A DNA stretch of 64,000 nucleotides from Escallonia rubra. Taxonomy: Eukaryota > Streptophyta > Magnoliopsida > Escalloniales > Escalloniaceae. The position numbers were made by a program, and so were the translations under genes. The stretch covers positions 124,001-188,000 of the forward strand of contig JAVXUO010002418.1 of NCBI GenBank assembly GCA_033065855.1, given 5' to 3'. The notes under the pieces were generated by a model, which saw only the letters and a program-made list of their open reading frames with translations, ran no database searches and had not been told where the DNA came from. This document shows, one piece after another, positions 22,001 through 32,280 of the stretch. How positions within the stretch are numbered: the first letter of the stretch is position 1; the number at the start of each line of letters is the position of its first letter.

Positions 22001-24149
22001 CGTTTCTAGCTAGGTAGCACGGTGTCGGTGTCGGTGGTGATTTGAGATTCAATGCATTCATTTCTAGCTAGGTAGCAAGGACACGGACACGGTGTCGGTG
22101 TCGGACACCGACACCTACACCGGACGCTGCAATTTCCAAAAAATCAGATTTTAGACACCGCTATTTTTTTAATTTATTTTTATAATATATATATTTAATA
22201 AATATCAAATACATTTTATAATCTAAAATAATAAACAATAATAAATATACAAGTAATAATAAATATACACTAAATCACTAATACAACAACATTTCTGAAA
22301 TTAAGTACCGGCCAAAATAACTAAGTCAAAAAGGGACTTTTTCACTAATTATCAGTACAAATGCTAAGTCAAAAAAAGAAAGAAAGAAAGAGAGAAACGA
22401 GTCAACGACTCTTGACAGGGAGAAAAAACAAAAGAAAAGAAAGAAACGACTCGACAGAGAGGGAAGGGAGACGAGGAGGAAGAAGAACCTGTGGGTCTTG
22501 ACGGCGGCGAAGGACCTCCGGCGACGATCAAGTGAGCTCGGGCGATGGCAACTGGATCTATCGGCTTCGGCTTCGGAATGTTCGCAACTCAGCTCCGGCG
22601 ATAGCTCCGAGTCGGTAATGGCTCAGAAGGGCACCCATGAGGTGAGAGGGAAGGAGACGGCACCCGTGAGGTGAGTGAAGCAGATGGTAATGGCTTTGTA
22701 AAAAAAACCCCACATATTCTATTTATTACAGATTGACCCCCGAAATTAGTTCCAAAAATTCCAAATTAGACCCAAACAGTCCGACACTGCACAACGCCAT
22801 GTCCAACACTCCTCGACAAAGTGTACGACACGGTGTCGGAAATTAAAAAAAAAAAATCCGACACCGATCAGCGGTGTCCGACACGTGTCAGCCGGTGTCC
22901 GGAGGGTGTCGGGGTGTCCGTCCGTTTAGGACACCATACCTCTACCTAGGAGAGGTGTCCGTGCTTCCTAGATTTCTAGCCTGTGTTGGAGGAGCAGGCA
23001 TCTCATGCCGTTCTTCTGGATGAGTTTTTTTGTGGCTTCTTTTGTTTTGTTTTTGATGCCTAATCAATGTGTAATTCAGTATACAAATATTTAAAGTAGA
23101 TTTCAAGAGAGTTGCACGCACAACTATACCATCAAAGATCCATGACCAACCACCACTACATGATTAAGTCGCTAGAAAGTAATAATCACATTATAGTACC
23201 GCCACCGGAGTATACGTGATCTTCACGTAATTTGTCAAGACTACCATCAATGTGTCTACCAAATTCAATGCATGCTCGCGACTGTTAGGACTAAAATTAC
23301 CCTCTCCTTTTTATAGAAATAGGCTAACTCTCAATTCGATAGATACCCTTATATATTAAATTTGCTCAAGAAGCTCTATGTGCCTTCTAAAATCGGCATT
23401 GCATGTCCATAGCCATGTCATCAAGTCGACCAAATTAATGCCACGTCATCCTTGAACAGGCACAGTAACAGGTTAAGCAATTCGACCGGGCAGCACAATG
23501 CACTATTTGACCATGATTACATTAGCCGCAACCGTGTGAAACAATTCTATCTAAATGAGAGTCACCAGATCAGATTAGAATCAACCATCTTGCCACCGTC
23601 AAGCTATATCACCAGATTCAATGATGTACACAGGGTGGTACAAAGTACACTTCTCTACAGCTCAAATCATGGGAAAATGATACTCCCACCCCAAAAGGAC
23701 CACCTTTTAGTGACAATATTTTCCAATATGTACTGACAAAAAGAGTGATACTTAATCAAATGTCATTTCGTTACTTCTCAATTTCCAGAACCCTGAACTT
23801 TCTAGGCTTACATTAAAATTGGCTCGAATCAAATGGAGTATATATTTCTAAAGAAAAATCCCAGATTCTGGGGCGAAGCTCCATCAATTTCAGAAACCCT
23901 AGATTCTCCAAAGAATACAGTACGTACCTTGGAAGGATCGACTTTTTGAAAGTTCTTGACGACGGAGACGACTCGGTCGCTGACCTCGGACTTGTCGAGG
24001 AAAGATCCCTTCACTTCCTCCGAGAAATGCCGGCGTATCACCTGAGTTAGCGACAAACTGGCCATCCCTCCTCCTCTTCCGCCTACGCTAGGGTTTAGGG
24101 TGGCAACATTAACCCTCAGGTGCTTCAGAAGTGCGTTTCTGACTGCCAT
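19052..24149 (-). CDS. Mitochondrial acyl carrier protein
   Basis: Two exons: 24149-23928 (74 codons) and 19228-19052 (58 codons plus stop), joined in phase 0 (AAG|GTACGT donor, TTTTGCAG|GTC acceptor). The product is 132 aa. Exon 1 encodes a basic, Ser/Arg-rich mitochondrial presequence ([14 protein letters not shown], then [10 protein letters not shown]). The mature ACP fold has [19 protein letters not shown], in which Ser89 is the 4'-phosphopantetheine site, then [10 protein letters not shown]. Mitochondrial ACP carries acyl chains for type II fatty-acid and lipoate synthesis and is also a complex I and Fe-S assembly subunit. The downstream in-frame Met at 24149 is chosen because it gives the usual mtACP leader; further upstream codons extend the frame without family resemblance. 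The 4.7 kb intron is unusually long and repeat-filled. Confidence 0.93.
19927..20505. repeat. Tandem duplication in mtACP intron (two units of about 290 bp)
   Basis: Unit 1 (about 19927-20215) and unit 2 (about 20229-20505) share GATCCA.TCTAG, AAGCACATCT.TAAGCCTCA, and CTTATCCTCCCCCT. Inside, TAATGTTGAAATTGGGCCAA and its continuation occur three times (near 20060 as a variant, 20118 and 20390). No coding function. Confidence 0.8.
21983..22067. repeat. Partial duplicate of flank plus TIR start
   Basis: The block AGATTCAATGCATTC.TTTC, with TAGCTAGGTAGCA.GG following it, occurs at about 21988-22020 and again at 22046-22080, about 58 bp apart. The second copy is the true left end of the element at 22068. 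The first looks like an abortive or slipped duplicate. Confidence 0.75.
22068..22971. mobile_element. Non-autonomous TIR element in mtACP intron (904 bp)
   Basis: Ends are CTAGGTAGCAAGGACACGG and, inverted, CTAGGAAGCACGGACACC. The flanking 8-bp duplication ATTTCTAG is at 22060-22067 and 22972-22979. Both subterminal regions are packed with GTGTCGG/CCGACAC motifs in both orientations, giving strong fold-back potential. The centre is AT-rich, then a GC-richer part (22480-22680). No transposase. An 8-bp duplication favours hAT; I cannot exclude a Mutator-like origin. Confidence 0.8.
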
Positions 24150-25306
24150 TTTGGATTCACTTGAACTGGTGAGGGCTGTATTAATGGAGAACCCCTGCTT
24201 GCTCGCTGCTGAATTTCGAGGGTTCGGCGTATGACAATCAGCTCTAATCCTCACCAAGTCAGCTCTTTCTTAGGTTTGACCTTCCAGCGGTGGATTCACT
24301 TTATGTCGCTGCAAATGTTTTGTCGCTTAAGATATTCTGACTTGACTTCATTTCCGTTTATGACAACTCCATTCAAAATAATTGTGTCAGATATATAACA
24401 TGAAATTACGATGTTAAACATATATATATAAAGAGAACTTATCCACTATCCCTTTAAGATCATACAATCTCATCTTCGTGAGCACTTCAATAATGAAGGC
24501 ACGAGATAACAATAAAAAGGTAGTTTGAAAACATTCTAAATTTGAATGCTCACAAATAACAAAGATAGTCTTTTAATACTCGAAGGAGGACCGAAAAGTT
24601 ACCTTGAGAAGACAACAGAAAAAAAATGGCTATTGATATGAAAAAGGATGAGTTTGAATTCGGGACTTTTTTAGCACATAAAAATTACATGCGTGAAAGT
24701 AACTGTCAACGAAAATCTCAATTTTTTCTTGAAAAGAATAAACGAAATACCAGCAAAACAGATCGTGTCGGGTAGGCTCGTGAAGGCCTTTGGGTTGGGA
24801 TAGCAATCCCTCCGTGCATCAATTTCTAAAATTATACGAGAGAATCTATCTTTATTAGCTTGTTATCAAGCCTAATAAAGCAAGTTGCTTTGAATCCCAT
24901 AAAGGTTATAGAGAGACTCCAACTTGGGATTCCTTTTTTTCACACGAGTTCAAGTCAAGGTCTAAAGGCAAAACCAAGAACTGAATGTGTTTGGCTTTAA
25001 AACTATGCATTCAAATCCCCATATATTTCAAAGGCAGATTAGAAAAGAGTAAATGGTGATGGAAGTACACGCTTACACTACGTACGTAAGCATCAAAACT
25101 GATGCATAGGGTAAATAAGACTTGATGCACAGGAACCACTACATGCTCCGAGCAAAGCTGTTCATGGTATATTTGTTCGGAGTATGTTTGGAATATGTTG
25201 GTTAAGTGCAAGGCTAAAACTTCATGAGGTTCTAGTCGAACCCGCCAAAGTACTTATAATGACTGGAAGTCTGTCTCTAAGGTGATTCCATCAAGTGTGT
25301 ACCGCA
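24150..25306. other. Intergenic DNA upstream of mtACP
   Basis: Contains the mtACP promoter and 5' UTR near 24150-24300, then AT-rich non-coding DNA. I see no gene or bounded element before the hAT insertion. Confidence 0.5.
25299..25306. repeat. 8-bp target site duplication, left copy
   Basis: GTACCGCA, repeated exactly at 29255-29262. Confidence 0.95.
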
Positions 25307-25545
25307 CAGTGACGGAACCAGAATTTCATTCCAGAGAGAGCTAAAAATATATCGAAGGAGATAAATATTTTTATAAGTAAAATAGCACACAAAAATAAAG
25401 TGCACTTTTCGATAATACACAAAACATACTAAAAAGCATCTAAAATGTCTTATTAAGTTTCATGAGAGTCACTAAAGACTCTTTACAACACAAAAGAAGA
25501 GAATACAAAATACACATTTCAGTGTTTACAAACGAAAGCACTAAA

Positions 25546-27977
25546 CTACTCGATGAGGCGCCGAAATTGGTAGCGTTTGATAATAGCCTCATTTGTAATA
25601 GTTTTGAAGACATTTTTCTCGATGTAACAAACCAAGCTATCATTCATCCATTCGTCTCTCATGCGATTCCGAAGTCGAGTCTTTATTATCTTCATTGCAG
25701 AGAAAGCTCTTTCTACAGTAGCAGTTGCAACAGGTAAAAGTAAGACCAATCTCAAAAGCAAGAACACCAAAGGATATATCACATCCTTTTTCAACTCAAC
25801 TGACTTTATAACAAGTTCACCAATTCCCCTGACTTCATAAAGTTCTTCACAGGAGCGCACATCCATAATATAAGTCTCGAGCTGACTTTGAAGTACCCTA
25901 AGCTCTATCGGCGAAAAGTCATATGGATAAAATTGTGCAAGACGTATCAACTTTTGCTTATTAAAAGCAGAAAAACCATCACTTGGATCGAGACATGCCA
26001 TACATATAAGCAACTCCGTGGTTACCTCACTGAAACGATTATTCAACTCACTGATTTGCAAATCAACAACCGTTAAGAAAATATCAACACGATAATGGTA
26101 AAAATGTGTACCTTCTTCAGCATTACGTCTTTGCCTCCCCGGGGCTACAAACCTCGCACTCATGTCCAATACGTCAATATCGTGTTTTACACAAAATTGT
26201 GAGACCTCTTCCAGCAAGTCTTCCAACCCTTGATCTCTAAAGTCCTGTAATCATTGCTTTGTTATACTTACCAACTTCATTGCATTCATAATGTTTTGAT
26301 CTTTCTTTTGTAATGCTTGTGAAAGTTCATTCGTCATCCCCAAAATATTTATCATCAAATGCATATTGAAGACAAAATCATAAGTTGGCACAGAGTTCAA
26401 AGGACCCAATGCTTCACCTCTCTGTTCATAATATGTAGCATCCTCAACAACCTTATTAAGCACACATATCACTGAAGCAAACATATGACTCAAATTCAAT
26501 AATGCACCGTAATGTGATCCCCAACGGGTCTCTCCTGCTCTTTTGATGCTAGTTTCTTGATTTAAACCTCGACCACTGACGATATCACCACTCTTAAGGT
26601 CACGAGCAAGTCTAATGGCTTCACTTTCTTGAATAGCATATCTTCGCTTGCATGAAACTCCCACAGTGTTGACTACCTTAGCAACCAAATTAAAGAGCAA
26701 TGCAATCTGAGCATATTTTTTTGCAACGGCTAGAAGAGTTAGCTGAAGTTGATGAGCAAAGCAATGAATATAATAAGCACTTTCATTCTCCCTCTGAATT
26801 AAGGTTTTAAGACCATTGAATTCACCTTGCATATTACTTGCTCCATCATAGCCTTGTCCACGAATTCTTGAAATGCTCAATTCATGCATTGCAAATAAAC
26901 TGTCAATCGCGTCTTTCAATGATAAGGCAGCGGTATTAGCAACATGGACAATACCAAGAAAACGTTCAATCACACGTCCTCTTTTGTCCACATATCTCAA
27001 AACTACTCCCATTTGTTCTTTGACTGAAATATCATGACACTCGTCAACTAAGATGGAAAATAATTCAGTTTTCATGTCCCCAACAATTGCATCTCTTATT
27101 TCTCCGGCAATGGCACTAACAATTTCTTTCTGAACTTTTGGTGATGTCAATTTGAGGTTCTGAGGAGCATTCGACAACACGACTTTTTTCACATTTTCAT
27201 TGTAATCAGCAATAAACTCTAACAGTTCTAGAAAATTTTCCTGATTTTCAGATTCATCAGATTCATCGTGCCCACGGAAAGACAAGCCTTGACGTAAGAG
27301 AAACCGAATAACATCAATTGATGCAGTCAAGCGAGTACGGTATTGAACCTTACTTTCATCTGTTTGCTTGGACAAAACTACTTCAATACTCTGCTGAGGG
27401 TTATCAAAGGCTTGACACTTAGTTAAAGCAAGGTTGTGTACACTACCAACTTCTCCAACATGTTTTTGGAATTTTTCCTTATTTCTCCAATCGTTAAAAC
27501 CATACCTAACAAAAATACCACCACCCCTTGCTCCCCATGAGCACTTCCGAACAAGTAGCAACACAAACAATATGCTTCATCTTTTGCTACACTATACTCC
27601 AACCAACTCGAATAAATGTCAAACCAAGAAGAAACAAATCGACGAGACTGAGTTCCTAATTGTGTAAATGGAAAATTGTGGTGACGAGGTTGGCAAGGAC
27701 CTTTCGACCAATACGCTCGTCGAACTTTATCTCGAACATTAGGACCATAATCCAAAATATTCGGACGCAACCCAGGATCCGCAATAAGCTCGTCAGAATT
27801 GAACTCATCGCTAACTCTGCTTGAATGTCCGGAATGAATATCACGATACACAATGGGAGCCTTGTCCGTTACTGTTGGAATCAGAAACTGTTGAATAGTA
27901 TCTTGATTTCTACACTCATTCTTATTAGACTGTAATAACTTTTCCACCTTTGGTTTCTTTTGATAGAACATTTCCAT
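25546..27977 (-). pseudogene. hAT transposase (TTF zinc-finger / ZMYM1-like type), two lesions
   Basis: The frame opens at an ATG at 27977 (MEMFYQKKP) and would give about 810 codons. N-terminal TTF-type zinc-finger region: RRAYWSKGPCQPRHHNFP and YCLCCYLFGS. Middle DUF4371/RNase H-like part: LVDECHDISVKEQMG and GYDGASNM, then CFAHQLQLTLL. C-terminal hAT dimerisation region: VATATVERAFSAMK. Two breaks are seen. A run of four C on the plus strand at 27524-27527 appears to be one base short relative to the frame, giving a shift. A TGA at 26253-26251 sits where CGA would read through. Both are single-event lesions, so the protein is inactive here but recently decayed. Function if intact: excision and insertion in the nucleus. 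Confidence 0.93.
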
Positions 27978-28149
27978 TCTGAAAAAAATATATTTTATTT
28001 TAAGTATCAATCCATCAATTATCAATCAAATAACCTAGTTAATTACAAATATTTTATTCTTTTACTTTTCCAGTCATGTTTCATTATCGCGTTAACCTAA
28101 TTAACTTAATTTCAACCCACCATTCAACTAAATCACATATTCGACATCT

Positions 28150-28500
28150 CAATCTAATTGGGTCTCATCCTCCATCAACCATCTCAATTCTCAAATGCTC
28201 AATGCACAATTAACAACATATAATCAGCATGAAAATAATCTCAATTTTTAAATGCACAATTAACACAACCTAAACCAATGCACAATTAACACAACCTAAA
28301 ATTATCAATCAAATAATCAATGCTCAAATGGGATAAAAATCCAATTGGGTCCCATCCTCCATCAACAATCTCAAATCTCAAGTGCTCAATGCACGATTAA
28401 CATCCATAAAGCATCAATTAACAATCTAAATTATCAAATACACAACTAACAACCTAAAATTATTAATCAAATAATCAATTCTCAATAGCAAAAGAAATTG
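28150..28500. repeat. Tandem repeats in hAT transposase upstream region
   Basis: Two units of about 180 bp sharing AATTGGGTC.CATCCTCCATC, CTCAA.TGCTCAATGCAC and AATTATCAATCAAATAATCA. TGCACAATTAACACAACCTA is itself repeated inside unit 1. Confidence 0.75.
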
Positions 28501-28831
28501 TTCAAAATGCACACTGACCTCAGTCCTCAGTCCTCAGAAATCAGAACTGCGTCGTTGTCGCAATGTCGTCAGTGACTGAAACTCAAAGTCAGATCTATAA
28601 TTTCACTATTTCAAGCGCTGTGACCGCCGAACGGCAGTGGCGGAACTTCCTCGGTTCGTCCGCCGGCTCGTAGATGGTAGATCTAAGCTAGATCTACCAA
28701 ATCTGATCTGGCCGGAGTCACCGGAGTTGGGTGGGGACTGGCCGGAGTTGGGGTGGGGACCACCGGACTGGGGAGGGCATTCGCCAACTTCGCGCTTCGG
28801 AATCGGGGGACGGCGACTGGCGTTACCTTAC

Positions 28832-29150
28832 CGATGAGCCTAGTCGACGACCGGTGGCCGTGGGTCGGTGGGTGGTGCCGGCGTGCGGCGTGCCGCGATG
28901 ACTGAGAGAGCCGAGAGAGGAGGAGAGGTGCCGGCGTGAGAGCTTGACTTGACGCCACGGCGACCGGCGTTAGTGCGTTACACTGCTGATGAGCCGAACC
29001 GATGACTGGTGGCCGTGGGTGGTGCCGGCGTGCCGCGGTGACTGAGAGAGCTGAGAGAGGAGGAGAGGTGCCGTTGTGCCGGCGTGCCGCGGTGAGCCGG
29101 TGACTGAGAGTTGACTGTGAGAGCCGAGAGAGGAGGAGAAAGAGAAAGGG
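28832..29150. repeat. GC-rich subterminal tandem repeats of the hAT element
   Basis: Two to three units with TGGTGGCCGTGGGT, GGTGCCGGCGTGC and GAGAG(C/A)(C/T)GAGAGAGGAGGAG, immediately inside the right end. Subterminal repeats are the usual binding sites of hAT transposases, so a role in transposase binding is plausible. Open frames across them are low-complexity artefacts. Confidence 0.75.
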
Positions 29151-29254
29151 AAAGTTGCAAATGAAAAAAAAAACACTATATATATTTTTTCCAAAATCTG
29201 AGAGGGGGGGGGGGGGTTATAGCACCCCCTCGTACAAGTGTAGTTCTGCCTCTG

Positions 29255-29262
29255 GTACCGCA
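29255..29262. repeat. 8-bp target site duplication, right copy
   Basis: GTACCGCA, identical to 25299-25306. Confidence 0.95.
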
Positions 29263-29699
29263 ACACAATACATTATCCAATTTGGGCTAAGAAACACACT
29301 AAGAACTATGCAAGACCGCGTAATGACAGAGAGCATGGACCTACACTGAAAATTGAATGTACATGGTTATTAAATACTCAATGAAAATTATACCACATAA
29401 AAAGCCACCAAAGAAATAAGGATTCGTACTGCATCGAATATCCTCAGTGAAAATTAAGGGTGCAAGTTGGGTTGAGTTTTTATGGGTTTAACCCAACACA
29501 AGAAATTGACTTTTACTCGATTTAACATACTTAGCTACAAAATGGGTTGGGTTATGTTTGATACCAATGAAAGTGGGTTCGTAGTTACCTAGAAGTGGCA
29601 CAAATGATACAATCTGAGTCAGCTGCCAGATGTACAAAGTGAGACATAGTGAGGGTGGAGTAACGGTAGAAAGAAAGGCTTCCGAGATAAGCCGTATGG

Positions 29700-29963
29700 A
29701 GTGGCAGTGATGTGAAGACGAGGCTGAGATGAACAGGGCCGACAGTCGATAGTCCAAGCTAGGGTCCAAGTCAGGGTCCAATGTCATGATCAATGTTATG
29801 TCCAATGTCACGATCCAATTATAGTTCTCTCTCTAGAATTCAGTAGCTCTGGATTCTAGAGTGAGAAAGTGATTTTGAGAAAATGTGAAAAGTTCTCCAA
29901 ATGAATTCCAAAGTCTACTATTTATAGGCATAAGTATGCATGTGTCATCAAATGCCACATGTC
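29700..29963 (-). repeat. Probable LTR fragment (minus strand)
   Basis: Read on the minus strand it has a promoter-like CCTATAAATAG followed by a Phe/Leu-poor, AT-rich leader, as in plant LTR U3/R regions. No complete LTR or coding part accompanies it, so the call rests on the TATA context alone. Confidence 0.35.
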
Positions 29964-32236
29964 TGTCACGCCCCAAGAAGCAGGACGCGACAACACATAT
30001 TCTAGCACGCTAACCTTCTTCCAAAGGAGTACGCTAATTGCATTCGATATAAACAACACAGCAGGTCTTTTAAACATATATTACATTAATCCATCCTTAT
30101 AAATCCAATCTTATACACACGTACACGCCACACTTTCACACTAGTTCTATAACAAATGACACTAGCACACATCACTCTTTATTTACAAGTGCACGAAGAC
30201 TTATTATCCCTGATTCTCGGGTACAAAAGGGTACTCAAAATCTTCCTCGCCTAACACTTCTTGATCCTCTCTGGTATCTAAAAAGTAGAGATGGAAAAGG
30301 GGTTAGCCACAGTTAAGTAGAGCAGACATATGACCAATTTAAACACTATCTTAATCATAACAAGCGCACATAAACCAAACAAAACGTGCTTATCATTAAC
30401 TCATGCATGGCATATGATAGATTGCAGCGAACGAGCAAGAAATAACTCAAGCATAACACATATCATAATGACTCTAAGGAGCCCAAATCATGAGTCGAAT
30501 GCTCGTTCACCTACCATCATTTCTTGGTAAGACTCTAAATTGATCACTTAAAAGTTGAGCCGTCAGTTTATGAGTGATAAATTTAGACCTTACACAAGAC
30601 TCCGTACATATTGACAGCATACGTGGCGCAACGTAATGCCCCTGGGAGATTAACCTACTGAGCAAGCTCGACATATATCTCGTTTTTATATAACCCGATT
30701 TTTCGGCCTTCGACCCCCGGCCACTACTTCCGAAGACTCACGTGATTTATAGCATATTATCATGCATAAAGAATGTTAAACACCTCAATCATCATATAAA
30801 ACATTTATATGCATTTCTTAGCTCAAAACAGTTTCAGTGACAGCAGACCAGTTCCAAATTTAAGCAATTTAGGGTAACATACACTTCGAATTTGAGAGTG
30901 ATATAAAAGACAGTGTTAAAGCACACATCTTAAGCTTTCCATAAATTCAGAGTGCTCTTAAGTCCGACAAGTATTGAATTAGATATGCTTATTTAAATAT
31001 CACCACAGAATCTATCAAGTTTAATCAGCTTCGACCAGTTTCATATTCATGGAATTTAGGGTAGCATTCACTTTGAATTAGAGAGTTATATAAAATAAAA
31101 TGTTAAATCACACATCTTAAGATTTCCAAAAAGTTAGAAAACACTCAAATCCGACAAGTATTGAATGAGATATGCTTGTTTAAATATCACTACAGAATCT
31201 GCCCAGTTTAATCAGCTTCGACCAGTTTCATTTTCATGCAATTTAGGGCAGCATACACTTCGAATTAGAGAGTTATCAAAGAAACAATGTTAAAGCACAC
31301 ATCTTCAGATTTTCAGAAAGGTATTGAAAACTCAAATCCGACCAATATTGAATGTGATATGCATGTTTAAAGTTCAACCTAGAATCCCCCAGAATTTCTC
31401 TAATCCAATTCTATCACTCCATAAGCACATAATACAACATATATACACCAACCATGATTAAAACCATGCTCAAGGCTGCTCATATGTAAAACTCTACCTT
31501 TGACAAGATTAGGGTGTTGAATTCATCAAGATCTCCCTCTTTTGTCAAGAAGAGAACATCCAAACATCAATGGTTACTAATCTGAAATTATCACAGCAAA
31601 ATATCCTTTTCTCTTCCTTCTTCAAGCTCTCAAACCTCTTCTATAGTTTTCTCTAAAACTAGGCACCTCCCTTCTCTCTTCTCTTTTTGTTTTTACTTTA
31701 AAAATTAGAAGACACGAGTTATTAAAGTTTAGAGAAATCTGCTGAGATTTCTTCCTAGAGAAACAATTGTTTTAATGTTATTCGACCCCTTCCAAGTCTT
31801 ACCAATAAGAACATGACAACACAAATCAATTTTTTAGACCTAATAAGCTTAATTAGTACTAGTTAACCTGGATTAGTAACTAAGTAATCACAATTAGCTT
31901 AATCAAGATTAGGATAAACTAATCAAGCTTAGTCACTAACTAATCACGATTAACCTTGACTAATCCAGATTAGCATAATCACGATAGGGCTCAACCAATC
32001 ATGCTTAAGGATAACTAATCATGCTTAAGACCAACTAATCAGGATTAAGAATAAACCAATCCACCAACTTAAGGTGCTTCCATGCCAACACAAGCATACA
32101 ATTTGTTCTACATAAATAGGTCAGGAAGACCACTCATATAATGCATAAGATCTTCAATTAAAAAAGGTATCACGCTACATGCATAATAACAAGCACGAAA
32201 TGAAGTTTACAGCTAGGTTAAACTAAGGTCCTCACA
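29964..32236 (-). repeat. 3' LTR of the minus-strand gypsy element (about 2.27 kb)
   Basis: On the minus strand it starts TGTGAGGACC at 32236, preceded by the polypurine tract AAGGAGGGATAGG (32237-32249), and ends GGGGCGTGACA at 29964. Internally, three degenerate copies of about 180 bp lie at 30840-31380 (shared TTTAATCAGCTTCGACCAGT and CAAATCCGAC motifs). Confidence 0.72.
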
Positions 32237-32280
32237 CCTATCCCTCCTTAAAAGAATTTAGTCTTTAAATTCATACCTCA

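Larger units (their letters stand above)
25307..29254 (-). mobile_element. hAT transposon with near-complete transposase (3948 bp)
   Basis: Left end CAGTGACGGAACCAGAATTT; inverted right end CAGAGGCAGAACTACACTTG; both start CAG. Perfect 8-bp target duplications (GTACCGCA) flank it. One transposase gene runs on the minus strand. The 5' side of that gene (27978-29254) holds two sets of tandem repeats and a 13-G run close to the terminus. The short hAT element at 4673-6260 has the same ends. Intact ends, perfect duplications and only two visible coding lesions suggest fairly recent activity. Confidence 0.95.
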
